Below are positions 1-10,654 of a stretch of DNA of 64,000 nucleotides, in pieces. Source of the DNA: Lepidodermella squamata (taxonomy: Eukaryota > Gastrotricha); assembly GCA_047495785.1 (NCBI GenBank), contig JBLDXI010000045.1, positions 310,001 to 374,000 of the forward strand, given 5' to 3'. Each line of letters opens with the position of its first letter. Position 1 is the stretch's first letter. A program made the position numbers and the translations under genes. The notes beneath the pieces were generated by a model that saw nothing but the letters and a program-made list of their open reading frames with translations, was not told the origin of the DNA and ran no database searches.

Positions 1-1
1 C

Positions 2-1515
2 GAGATAAGAATCGAAGTTTCTCGTTTAAAGCCGAAGCAAGAAGTCTCTATCCTCGCTCAAACTACACGAAATGAAGTTACCCTGTCTTCGTTCGCTAAT
101 TACGTAGCAGATGAGAATGGCATCATCGATTTGAAGCGTGACCAGGCTATTGAAGGTGGAACCTACGAAGGTCTCGAACCTATGGGCTTGTTTTGGTCTA
201 TGGAGCTGACATCGGAAATAAAAATGCCGTTCCGAATGCTGAATGGCAACGATTTAGACAAATGGACTTTCAATCTAAACGTTTTGAATGGCCATCGAAA
301 ATCTCTCAAGGAAGCTGTTTCTACCTCATCAATTCCATTGGCGACAACTACAATTGATAGAATGTTTCTTCCAAGCGGTGTCAAGCGGCTCAATGTGACT
401 TACGGCAAACTGCGTGGCGCGTTGTTTCTACCTGAAGGTATGTTGTTTTAGAAATTACGTTGATTTAGTAGCGGCATGTTCTTAAGAGCCTGTAGAAGCT
501 TTGTAATGTGTATTTACGGGTGTCAAAAGCATGCCAGAGCAAACCAGGGGAGCCGTTTATGCCCTCCGACCGCCGAATAGGTGTTTTAAGCGTCGCGTTT
601 CGACCACATCTACTCGACACATTTGTCTCTGAAAATAATCGAATATTTCTCAAATTTTTTAAGCTGGATTTTTATTTGTAATCTACAGGAGCTAGCGGGA
701 AATTACCGGCAATCATCGATTTTTTCGGCGGCGCACATGGTTTGGTTGCGTATCGAGGTGGTCTTTTCGCCAAGAAGGGATATGCCTGCCTCTGCGTGGC
801 CTATGCTGCCTACGCCGATCTACCTCGTGAACTGGAGAACATGAATATCGACTACTTCAATTTGGCCCACGAATTTCTGGTGAAGCATCCGAATATTGAT
901 AGAAACAACATCGGAGCTTTCGGCTCGTGTCTAGGCGGAACTCTCGCTATGCTACTTGCCCGCTGCCAACCTAATATTAAAGCAGTTGCAGCTGTTAGCC
1001 CTGAATCGTTTTGCGGGACTTTTGACTACGTTTTGCGAGATGAGAACGGCAATCAACGAACAGTGCCCGGTGTTCAATGGAAAAAAGAATACGTTATTCA
1101 ACGTGACGATGCTGTCGACATACGGCCCTGCATTCTACCGTCAGTCAACGACCCGAAGGAGGGCTATCGGAAGCACACTTTCGAATATGGGAAAGTCAAA
1201 GCGCCGCTTTTGTTCATGTTTGGCTCTGACGATCAATTTTTCGAGCTCGATTTAGTGTTGAAAATGATCAAAGAAATGTTTGATGAAGAGAAGAAAACAA
1301 ATGCTGAAATCATTGTCTACCCCGGTGCCGGCCACATAATTCAGCCGTGTCACATGCCGCTCTTCGCCAAATATTTCAGTCCTTTTGTGGGACTGAATGT
1401 GTGGTTCGGCGGGCAAAAAGTACCTCATGCCCGAGCACAGGAACAGATGTGGAAAAGGACGTTGGACTTCTTTGCTAAGCATTTGAAAAGCTCTAATACT
1501 GCCGCGAAATTATAA
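2..1515 (+). CDS. BAAT/acyl-CoA thioesterase family protein, copy 1 (5' end outside window)
   Basis: Two exons, 2..437 and 689..1515, joined in phase (donor GTATGT, acceptor CTACAG). The window cuts off the start; by comparison with the next gene about ten residues are missing. The first 130 or so residues match the acyl-CoA thioester hydrolase/BAAT N-terminal domain and the rest is the alpha/beta-hydrolase BAAT C-terminal domain. Visible catalytic elements are a GSCLGG nucleophile elbow with Cys, an Asp in FGSDDQ and a His in GAGHIIQP. Family members either hydrolyse fatty acyl-CoA (Ser nucleophile) or conjugate acyl groups to amino acids (Cys nucleophile, as in human BAAT). The Cys suggests acyl transfer, but this is inference and the substrate is unknown. 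The next gene is a same-strand paralogue. No peroxisomal targeting tripeptide is seen; the protein ends AAKL. Confidence 0.88.
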
Positions 1516-1768
1516 TTTATTCAATGATTGATTGTTCATTACTCAAAAATGAATATAGTATTTTATCTATTGAAACTATTTTTCGAAATTAAAATGACGA
1601 TATGATGCAATTCCAGACTTTTTATCGATAATATATTGTGGCAAATGCTGGTTCGATGGCGAGCTATACCAGGCATGATTTTCCTCATTGATGTAAACCG
1701 TAATTCTCAATTTGTTGATCTTAGCTGCGAAAGTGTTCAATCGGTTGGTTCACATTGCCGCCCCAGCC

Positions 1769-3770
1769 ATGTCAGCAGTAGATGAAAGCGTAAATTGAGT
1801 AACGAAAGTTTTTCTCCGCGACGTGGAATATTTTTTCAGATAGCGATTTCGATAACCGGGGTTCAACCGAGTCAGGAAATCACAATCCGGGCCGATGCGA
1901 CAAGACACGAAGTCACTCTATCGTCTTTTGCCAATTTCAAAGTCTCAGACAAGGAAATCGATTTGTCACGTGATCCATCTCTGGGCGGTTCATACGCTGG
2001 CGTGGATCCAATGGGTCTATTCAGCTACATGAAAACAACGAGCGAGCTCAAAACTGTATTCAAAATGGTCATCGGCCGGGTTGAACACTGGCCAGTCAAA
2101 ATTTCAGTATATGACGGCCATGCAAAAACGTTTGAGGACTTGAGGTAGGTTCCAAGCCACCTTAATCGCGGTTTGATAAGTACCAATGATGATACCTTGA
2201 AGATGGGGAATTGCGCACTGGGTATCCTTTAACAAAATGTTGCAAGTGATTAAGTTTTCAGGGTTGAAAGATCGGAACTTGATGTTTTTTCCATAAAATT
2301 ATCCGTCCCACCAGCTTTCGCTGAAAAATCAAGCTGATAGGAGCTAATATGGATTTTCTGCAAAATTTAGAAGCTTTTAAAATATTTCCAAGGTTAGATT
2401 TTTAATCGCCAAAATCGGGTAAAAATATGAAATTTGTAGGAAAATTAGGAATTTCACTTGCCTAAATTCGGTTCGAATCGCTACATCTTTTGAGCAATTT
2501 TTACCTTCGAAAACAAGGGTTTGACCAACATGTTTGGTAATTTTTCGCGAAACATTTTTTTGAATTTTTAAATAAATTTTTAAATAAATTTAGACATCAA
2601 AAGCCGTTAGCTGAGCGAACGATTCACAGAATGTTTTTGCCCCGTGGAGTTCGTCGGATAGATGTGAAGTACAAAACTCTTCGAGGTTTCCTATTTATGC
2701 CAACTACCGAGTCAAGCGGAATGCTACCAGCTGTTATCGACATATTCGGAGGTCTGATTTCGCCGAGTTCTTCCTTAATATTTCGAATATTAATGCTTTA
2801 TTTCTCAGGCGCCTGGGGTCTTGTAGCACATCGTGCCTCGTTGCTAGCCCGTCACGGCTTTGCTGTCATGGCTGTGGCCTATGCCGCATACGATGACCTA
2901 CCGAAACAGCTCCATCGAATGGACATGGGCTATTTCGCCCAGGCTGTCGAGTATTTGCGGTACCAGGTGCCGGAAATTGACGGCCGGCGCATCGGTATTA
3001 TGGGGTCTTGCCTGGGCGGGACTATCGCGCTTTCCCTAGCTCGCGAATGCAAAAAAATTCGAGCGGCTGCTATTGTTAGCGCCGAGCCTATCGCTGGCGA
3101 GTGGGACTACTACTTCCCCTCAGTTGGCGAGGTCGTGAAAGGCTGTAAATGGCAGGTGGAGAAGAAGGTTCACAACGGTGAAACTTTCACGAATATATCG
3201 CAGCGGAAGAGCCTGCAAGAGGCAGGCGGCAGTTATGACTCGTGGCGAAAATTCAATTTGCAGTTCGGAAAAATTCGCGGTGCCCCGATTTTGATGTTCT
3301 ACGGCTCCGATGATCAGCTGTTCGATTTAGATTTCACAATATCAACCATTCGCCAGCAGTTTGATGAAGCGAAGAAGAAAAATTATGAAATTGTGGTGTA
3401 TAAAAACGCAGGCCATATCATACAGCCGAGTTACATGCCAATGTTTAGCCAATATTTCAGCCCAATTTTCGGTCAATTATTTTTCTTTAAAAATATTCCA
3501 ATTTAATTTTGAATCTCTCCAGGATCCTTGGTTCGGTATGGAGGTGTCCAGCCGTATCACACCTACGCGCAGGCCGATATGTGGCAGCGGTGTTTGACGT
3601 TTTTTAAGGCGCATTTACAGGATTCACATTTGGACGATTTGAAGGTGGAGCGGCTGGTTAACGTTCGGCGAAATAACTTGGGCAAAATTGCGGAAAGTTC
3701 CGATCTTAACTGCCAGTACAATGTAGTTGATTTTGATAAGCATACATCATCGTTTCCGAAAAACTCTTAG
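1769..3770 (+). CDS. BAAT/acyl-CoA thioesterase family protein, copy 2
   Basis: Five exons fit in phase: 1769..1789, 1840..2144, 2594..2751, 2809..3471 and 3523..3770, giving 464 residues, the family's usual size. The 57-bp third intron has no stop and a length divisible by three, so the frame reads through it; homology with the upstream copy shows that it must be removed. Residues about 10-130 form the BAAT N-terminal domain and 150-440 the alpha/beta hydrolase. The nucleophile is Cys229 (GSCLGG), close to the position of Cys235 in human BAAT; the Asp lies in YGSDDQ and the His in NAGHIIQP. The seven-residue first exon is the least certain part. None of its introns is at the same place as the intron in copy 1. 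Its last 75 or so coding bases are repeated at about 5693-5750 by the zinc-finger duplication. Confidence 0.88.
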
Positions 3771-5085
3771 CCATTATTGTTTTTACTATAATGTTACGTT
3801 TTTTTTATGACGTTGCTTCAAGGTGGATTATCATGAAATTAAATTATGGCTAGACCTGAGCAACAGGTGGTTTTGTTTTTCTTGCATTTTCGCACACAGG
3901 AGAAACAAATACGTGTCAAATATAAGAAGAAGAAGCAGGACGAGAATGCGGGGACTCGGCAGCATGTTGATACTAGCTATATGTTATAGGTTGGATGGCT
4001 AGCAGGTGTGCTTGGCTGTGCTGTCAATATTTTCAACGCCGCTCGCCGTCGTGGTTATTAAGCGCTGAAGCGTTGAAAGCTACGAACATGATTTAAAAAA
4101 GACTTATAGTCTAATTATAGAGAGAAGCTTTAGCACCCGTCCAACACAAAATAGGTGCATAATATAACAACTTTTTATCTCGCTGAATAAATGTCATCTG
4201 AAACCGTGTTCGACTTGGGCGAATATCTCTGTCGTGAATGTGGGCTATTCGTAAAAAATTACATCGAACTACAAATCCATATTATCGACGCTCACTGTGA
4301 CCCATTGGCCAAAAATTCCAATTCGATCAATAGACCTAAATGGAATTTAGGGATGCTTCTTGAACAGCAGGATTTACTCGAAATTCATCCGCCCTTTGAA
4401 GTGCAACCTGTTGAATCGCCAAGTTCTCCTTCCATCTCTTATTCGACATCCCAAAAGCGTGAAAGTATGGATTTAGGCGAGGTCGCTGATTTAACACCTG
4501 GCGATGGTTGTAGCTACACTTATGATAACTTTACCTGTGACGAGACCTTGTGAGAGATCAAAATGACGCGCTTCAAATAAGCGAGCGACCTCATGCCTGT
4601 CCATATTGCGAGAAACGTTTCCATGAACGTCGTACGCTCGACAACCACATGAGAACTCACACGGGAGAAAGGCCTTACCAATGCGACTATTGCCCGGCTA
4701 CTTTTCGCCAGAAGGCTAACAAAGCACGCCATATGAGGGCCCATGTTTTCACGGAGAAAAACAGGGGAGATAGGCCATTTCAGTGCGATCAGTGTCTGGC
4801 TAGGTTTCGCCAGAGGACTAACAAAATTCGCCACATGAGGACGCATGTTTTAACGGAAAAATCTGTCGATTGTACTGTGTGTGGAGTCACCTTCAACAGC
4901 ACTTACGGGTATGAGATTTGGACTTTTTCTCAGTATGCCTTATAATTCGGTTAAAAATTCCAGCCTCGCACTTCATCGGCGAAGCCACTTCGCAACGGCA
5001 GGCTATCAATGAAGGGCTGCTTTATCACCTATACAGACTGAAACAATTTTTAATTACTGATCAGTGATTTCAGTTGAAATAAATA
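3697..5085 (+). repeat. Tandem duplication, unit A (degenerate zinc-finger copy)
   Basis: This unit matches 5693-7335 in order. It shares the tail of BAAT copy 2 (aagttccgatctta near 3698 and 5695; catcatcgtttcc near 3746 and 5735), the promoter stretch with the word ccgctcgccg, the zinc-finger coding exons, the short 3' intron and the polyadenylation signal (5078-5083). Unit A is shorter because it lacks the internal repeats of unit B. Confidence 0.8.
4191..5012 (+). pseudogene. C2H2 zinc-finger gene, frameshifted copy
   Basis: ATG at 4191 matches the start of the intact paralogue at 6201 (both begin MSSE/MSSD and encode a first C2H2 finger after the motif GE-LC-ECGLFVKN). The frame runs to a stop at 4551-4553, where the paralogue continues through a second finger. 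Aligned with the paralogue, this copy is about 4 bp shorter just past 4535, and the Cys pair of finger 2 is lost. A new frame from about 4550 carries two classical fingers with TGERPYQC-type linkers (about 4590-4850). The last finger is completed through a 55-bp intron (4909..4963), with a stop at 5010-5012. The most likely reading is a decaying gene. A sequencing error or an unrecognised intron near 4540 could also explain the shift, but would not restore the missing cysteines. Confidence 0.7.
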
Positions 5086-6200
5086 TTTTTTTGGAATTTC
5101 GGCAATTATTCTTAGGTACATTATTTTCTGCTTACGATTCCTCCTGGGAAGATAAAAAATGTTCTCATTTTCGCTTTTTTTGGAATAATCTATATCGACG
5201 GCATCTTCTGAAATTTTTTTGAATTTCGAAGCCACTGATTGAGTATGTTTGAACGGGAAACAGCTTTTTACTCGAAATAAGAGCCACTTTTTGAAAAATT
5301 CTATAGATTCAAGGCGAAGTATGAGTTCTGGATTGAACACTCCGTTGTATAGAGAATTTTACGCTGAATTTAATAGTGATTTTTTTTTTAAATTATTGTG
5401 GTCAATTGATGCCCAAGAAATATCCGAAAAGTTATTTCAGGCCGCTAGAAAATTCCAAAATTAGGTTCCGCTAATGTAAATTAGGTTCAGCTCACCGAAA
5501 ATTTGGTTCCGGCAAAAGGAAGACCCATTCAGAAAAGCCGTTTTGGCCGAATTATTAATTGTTTAAAATTCGTTCCGCTTCCGCAAAAGTCAATTTAGGT
5601 TCCGATACAATTAAGAGCCTATTATTTCGAGGGGAGCAGCGTTGCTTGACGTTTTAAAAAAATCAAATTTTTACCAAAAAAATTCCGAAGTTTCCGAAGT
5701 TCCGATCTTAGGTCCGTTGATTTTGGCAATCAAGCATCATCGTTTCCTCTTTTAGCCGTGACATAATTTTTTACTAGCGTTACATTTTCGTGTGATTCTT
5801 ACGTGTTTCACGTCATCATGATAACGTACACGAAAGGTTTGTTTTTCTTGTGTTGACGCGGTTCGTGCGAGCGCGCCTCGGTGATACGATATACACCGTT
5901 AATTACGTGCCAAGTATAAATATATAATATATGATAAAGAACATGAATGCGGGAACTCTCGCGGCTGCACTTTTGCATACAGTAGGCTGGACAGATAGCA
6001 GCTGGAATGTTAGGCTGTTGTCAACGTTTTCAACTCCGCTCGCCGCCTCGTGTTTGTCAGGGGGAGAAGCGCCAAGCGCCACGAAAATATACTTCACTGA
6101 AGTCGTTACTCTCGTTTCAAGACAACATAATTATATAGAGAGGCCGAAGCTTTCTCTCTCATCCAAATAAATCATAGCTTGTATAGTCTCACGTTAAAAA
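5013..6200. other. Spacer between the two zinc-finger copies
   Basis: No supported gene. It holds the polyadenylation signal of the first copy (5078-5083), an AT-rich stretch with the repeated word ggttccg (5463-5600), and from about 5693 the second copy of the duplicated BAAT tail plus promoter. A run of tataaatatataatat at 5915-5930 could supply a TATA element for the downstream gene. Confidence 0.5.
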
Positions 6201-7271
6201 ATGTCATCTGACAATGCTTTCCAAATCGGTGAATTTCTATGTAACGAGTGCGGGCTATTTGTAAAAAATCCGATGCAATTGCGAAATCATATTAATGATA
6301 TTCATGGAGATAAATCGGCGGATGAGGCGAGGCAACGGACGATCAAGAGGCCGCTTCCATTTACTAAACGGCACGTAGAAATGCTTCGTCAACATCAGGA
6401 TTTTCTAGAAATTCACTCATCCTTCGAAATACAACCTGTTGAATCGCCAAGTTCTTCTCCCTCCATTCCTTATTCCACACCTCGGCAGAGTGAAAGTGAC
6501 TATTTAGGCGAGGCCATTGAGCTGCCAACTTCTCCCTCAGCAATCTCTAACGCCTCATCTCGGAAGCGTGGAAGGGCCAGTTTTAACGAAGTCATTGAGT
6601 TCAAATCTGGCGAATCGCCGATTTCTCCCCCAATTTCAAGCGCCTCATCTCGGAAGCGTGAAAGGACATATTTTAACGAGGTCATTGAGTTCAAATCTCG
6701 CGAATCGCCAATTTCCTACGCCTCATCTCAAAAGCGTGAAAGCGACTATTTAGGTGAGGTCATTGAGCCGCCAATTTCTCCCTCAATCTCATACGCCTCA
6801 TCATCTCGGAAACGGAAAAGTATTGATTTAGGAGAGGCCATTGAGTTCAAATCTGGCGACGGTTACACCTGTGATCACTGCGAATTTACCTGTGACGATG
6901 AAGTGATCATGAGAGCTCATAATGAAGCGCACCTAATTAGCGACCGGCCTCATCCTTGTCAATATTGCGAAAGACGTTTCCGAGAGCGCCGGTCACTCGA
7001 CGACCACGTTAGGATTCACACGGGAGAAAAGCCATTTAAATGCGAGCAGTGCTCGGCTAGTTTTCGCCAGTTGCCTAACAAAATACGCCACATGAGGACG
7101 CATGTTATAACGGAAAAATCTATCGACTGCCCGGTGTGTGGAGTCACTTTCAACAGCACGTACAGGTATTCGATTAGGGCGCCTTTATTGTCCTCAGTGT
7201 GTAATTCGGTTTGAAATTTCAGCCTCGCGCTTCATCGGCGGAACCACTTCGCAGCAGCCGGCTATCATTGA
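6201..7271 (+). CDS. C2H2 zinc-finger protein
   Basis: Exons 6201..7165 and 7223..7271 encode 337 residues. The 57-bp intron interrupts the last finger; splicing supplies its second half with the His pair (spacing C-X2-C-X12-H-X4-H), which strongly supports this model. There are four fingers: one at the N terminus (CNECGLFVKN...HINDIH), then after a long Ser/Glu-rich linker three near the C terminus (CDHCEFTC..., CQYCERRF..., CEQCSASF...), followed by the split CPVCGVTF finger. TGEKPFKC is a classical DNA-binding linker. The linker contains an imperfect tandem repeat. It is probably a nuclear DNA-binding regulator with unknown targets. Its upstream tandem copy is broken. Confidence 0.85.
6535..6865 (+). 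repeat. Coding tandem repeat in the zinc-finger linker
   Basis: Four imperfect units of roughly 60-84 bp each encode a core like ASSRKRE..FNEVIEFKS followed by a Glu/Ser-Pro-Ile-Ser stretch (A-S-S-x-K-R hallmarks). The broken paralogue has a single unit (near 4440-4510), so the array expanded after the gene duplication or contracted in the other copy. Confidence 0.75.
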
Positions 7272-9289
7272 AGGGCTGCTTTTACGCAGGCTGAAACAAC
7301 TAAATTATTGATCTTCGATTTCAGTTCAAATAAATTATTTTTTTGCTGGAAATTTATCAAGTATTTATTTTTATTTTTTTTATTGCCAATAAGATCTCGG
7401 GATAGAAATTAAGCATCTTTATGGCATCTTGTCGCAAATTTTTTCAAATGGTCAGCTGGACCTTGACCTTAGGTATTACCTACTTCTTATTTCGAGGTAA
7501 TATTTCAACAAGTAACCTTATCATAGGTAGGTTATTATAATAATTAGGTAATTTTTCTAATACAGTGAAACTGAGAAGTTGCGTATGGGGTGCATGAGTT
7601 GAAACAAAAAATATCTAACACGCACTTGAACTAATGTTAGATGTTAGCTCTAAACTTAGGTTCGAACAAAAAAACAACAAGACTTAGAAAGTATAACTCG
7701 GACATTTGGAGGAATTTTAATATAGGTTGAAAAATATGAATATTCATGAGGTGCTTATCATAAATTATCATTCAGAAGCAATTTAGTCGAGCCAAGTTAT
7801 TCTGGAAAAATAGGAAGTTTCATCCTATATAACTTGGTGCTAACTGTTCATTTTTCTTCTGATTTTTCGGCTTCGTTATAAGAATTTCCTAATAGCTTCA
7901 GGATACTTCATGATTTTATTCATACTTTGTTTCTCAAGCTATCCTACTTTCTTAAGGGCAATTTTTGGGAAAGGGCCGAATGAGGAAAAGTGTATCATTG
8001 TTCTGGACTGTTTGAACGAAAATAATGTACATTCTCGCTCGAATGCAAAATAATTATAACAAATATAAAATTAATTCTCCGTTCTTTTATTGTCACGGTA
8101 ATTATTAAAAATTAGGTTGCCAACTTCAGGGCCTAAATTTAGGGTTCCCGTGCTAAATTTCCAAAAATTACGGTTTTTGAGTTCGAACAGTGACGATGTA
8201 AAAAAATCAGTGATTTTTCCGATATTGCCAGTCTATAAGAAGCCAACATAAAAAAATTCTAAATATACCCAAGGTAGCTAAAATAAAAATTCCCAGAAAA
8301 AGGAATAATCAAAGCATCAAGAAATTTGTCATGAAAGCTTCAATTTAGTTAAAATTTAAGGTTATTGACCCTTCAAAATGCATAATTTTCACATCGAAGT
8401 CGGTAGCTGTTTTTTTTTTAATTTTGGAAATACGAAAGAAATGGCACACCTGTAACTTCCGAAGTCTAATCGCCGAGCACTTTTTTATTGACAGTTTCCA
8501 ATGAGGCTGAAATTATTTGTGTTTTAATTTGAGGAAATTTTGAAGGCCGCAATATGAAAATCTGAATTGAGAAATATACAAAATGTGTGAACTGCAAATA
8601 ATCCCAAGCGGCGGCGGCGATCTTGGCGTGGGATCGCCAGACACCTAATAGCCGCTATTGATTATCGCATTGTCGGTATGATGTATCAAACTGATTACTA
8701 CAACAACCCAGCGAAATATGAAAATAATGCATCACATTCACTCTCACATCAGTTTCATTTTTAACGCCATTATACTATTACCACTTGCGCGCACATCAGA
8801 CTCGGTGGCGAATTCGATTGTATATAGGACAACAATGCAGTTGTGAGCAGGCGCGTATTATCATTTATTACTAAAGAATATATCGGCAGCTCATATATAT
8901 TATCTGCGAGAAAATTTACTTCAAATTTCACTATAAGCGCCATATAAAATCGTGTTGTAAAGTTCTAGTTACAACTCGCTTACATTAGGAAAAAATCTTT
9001 AAACAGCCTAATCGCCGATGGTGATAAATTGTCATTTATATATAACGCGGGACCCATATGGAATTTTTTTGAGTTTTAATCACCGCGTAAATTATTGCCG
9101 CTCACCATCAAAGTGTGAGCGCAAAATTGATGCAATAATTTGATTTCACAGCACTCAGGCACCGCCAACTTTGCTTCATATACATCGCGCCTCATTTGAG
9201 CCTGCTGACATTATTATTTTTTGTCTCCGAATAAGGAATATTATGCATTTTATGATTGGAAAAACGAGGCGAAACAACTGCCGGCCAGC
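7272..9289. other. AT-rich intergenic region
   Basis: No coding region can be supported. It contains the polyadenylation signal of the zinc-finger gene at 7329, scattered homopolymer runs, and an inverted copy of a dispersed intronic repeat near 8205-8226 (core aaatcagtgatttttccgat). The 5' untranslated region or an unrecognised first exon of the next gene may lie here. Confidence 0.4.
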
Positions 9290-10654
9290 ATGGAAGTGGC
9301 GCTGAATAAGGTCACCTTAGGCTCTTCACTCGGCAGCCGGGGCGCGCCGATGAATAAAGCTGCTGCCGTGACGTTATTACCTGGCTATATACCAGGATCA
9401 TCGCTGGATCAACCAGCAACAACCGCGCCTCCGCCGCCGAGAAGTTTCGATTTGATGCTCACATGGCTTGAACAATCGTCCGCTGTTGAATTGCTAATAT
9501 TCTGCAGCGCGTTTTGCGTTGTCTTCCTCCTCGCTTTCCTTTTCGCCAACTACATCACCTACCTCAGATCGCGCGGCTACTGCCGGTCGATATTGTTCTG
9601 CCGGCGGGAGCGCCGCTCGCCCAACTCGCTCGAAAGCATGGAGACAGATAGCTTAGCTTCAAATTTGAAGAATAACTACGGCACAGCGCCACGCTTGAGT
9701 GACGATCACGATTTCACGGAGTGTGACGATAGCCGCCTCGACCCGCCCGATAGACGGCCGCGGTACGTCAAAATCTGCCACTGCTGTGCTATTATCACCT
9801 GGCAAAAACCTCGCAGGTCTTTGATGAGCATTATCAACAACCAACTGCCGCCGGGTGCGATTGTTGTGCCGGTTGAAGGTCGGCCATCGCCGTCGCAGAG
9901 CTCGACCTCGGACGATATGTCATCATCTGGTCATTACGGCCGGTCCTCAGAGTCGTCTGATACGAGTGATGAGCGCAGTTCGATAGGTCCGTCACGCTCC
10001 AGTGAGTCGAGTTCCAGTTCGGAATTTCATCGATTTGTCCGAACCTGCGAACTGCCGGTGCCGCCTCGGATCTGCAAACCCCCGCGACGCATCTACGCTT
10101 CAGCTCCTCTGAAAACGTTCGAATCGTTGGAAGAAGAGCAAGCAGACCCCGGTTATGATGTATCAGAAGCGTGGACTGACAGCCAGAGTACCAGCGGTTC
10201 GATTTGGTCGATGCGGGACGCGAGGGACATTCGATTCGGCGGCGCTGTTACGGCGCCTTTATCCAAGCCTGTTCTGCTGATAGAAAAAAGCTACGCATCG
10301 CAGCTTCTCGGTGACGAGTACACAAGTTTGCATAACCTCGCCGCGTCAATACCGTTCAGCGATTCGCTCAACGAAGAACCGGGGCGGAAGGCGTTCCAGC
10401 TGGCTGCTCCCATCGTCGAGGCGGAGCCGTCTGAGAACGAAACCCATGGCGGCCTTGTTGTAGCCAAGTCGCATTTGCAGCGATTTCTTGCCGTTTCTTC
10501 CGCCAAGAATAAAGTGAAAGGCTCATCGCCGCCCAGTTTGACGCGGGAAAATAGCCTTACAAGGACTGATAGTGGACGGAGTAGCAGCCGCAAGCCGTCA
10601 AACGCGTTATTATGGATCGACGATAGCGAACACGAAGTCGTCCCGACCTCATAG
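9290..10654 (+). CDS. Single-pass membrane protein with long Ser-rich cytoplasmic tail
   Basis: The frame is open from 9221, but the first in-frame ATG is at 9290, giving 454 residues. An upstream exon cannot be excluded because an AG acceptor-like site (ccgaataag) falls in the open part. There is no signal peptide. One strong hydrophobic segment lies at about residues 67-91 (LLIFCSAFCVVFLLAF...), followed by Arg/Cys-rich juxtamembrane residues (RSRGYCRSILFCRRERR) and a tail rich in Ser, Pro and Asp, including S-S-S clusters likely to be phosphorylated. Positive charges after the segment suggest the N terminus is outside. I do not recognise the family. The next gene has the same plan (about 70 residues, one membrane segment, Cys/Arg-rich region, Ser-rich tail), so the two may be old tandem duplicates. 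Confidence 0.75.
   Translation: MEVALNKVTLGSSLGSRGAPMNKAAAVTLLPGYIPGSSLDQPATTAPPPPRSFDLMLTWLEQSSAVELLIFCSAFCVVFLLAFLFANYITYLRSRGYCRSILFCRRERRSPNSLESMETDSLASNLKNNYGTAPRLSDDHDFTECDDSRLDPPDRRPRYVKICHCCAIITWQKPRRSLMSIINNQLPPGAIVVPVEGRPSPSQSSTSDDMSSSGHYGRSSESSDTSDERSSIGPSRSSESSSSSEFHRFVRTCELPVPPRICKPPRRIYASAPLKTFESLEEEQADPGYDVSEAWTDSQSTSGSIWSMRDARDIRFGGAVTAPLSKPVLLIEKSYASQLLGDEYTSLHNLAASIPFSDSLNEEPGRKAFQLAAPIVEAEPSENETHGGLVVAKSHLQRFLAVSSAKNKVKGSSPPSLTRENSLTRTDSGRSSSRKPSNALLWIDDSEHEVVPTS

Larger units (their letters stand above)
5693..7335 (+). repeat. Tandem duplication, unit B (intact zinc-finger copy)
   Basis: Partner of 3697-5085. The homology starts inside what were coding bases of BAAT copy 2 and continues through promoter, coding region and polyadenylation signal (7329-7334). 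The two units are about 2 kb apart start to start, so the duplication is direct and adjacent. Many substitutions separate them, so it is not recent. Confidence 0.8.

Noticed and set aside
2460-2490. ggttcgaatcgc looked like a tRNA T-loop
   Set aside because: No matching acceptor or anticodon stem can be folded around it; it lies in an intron.
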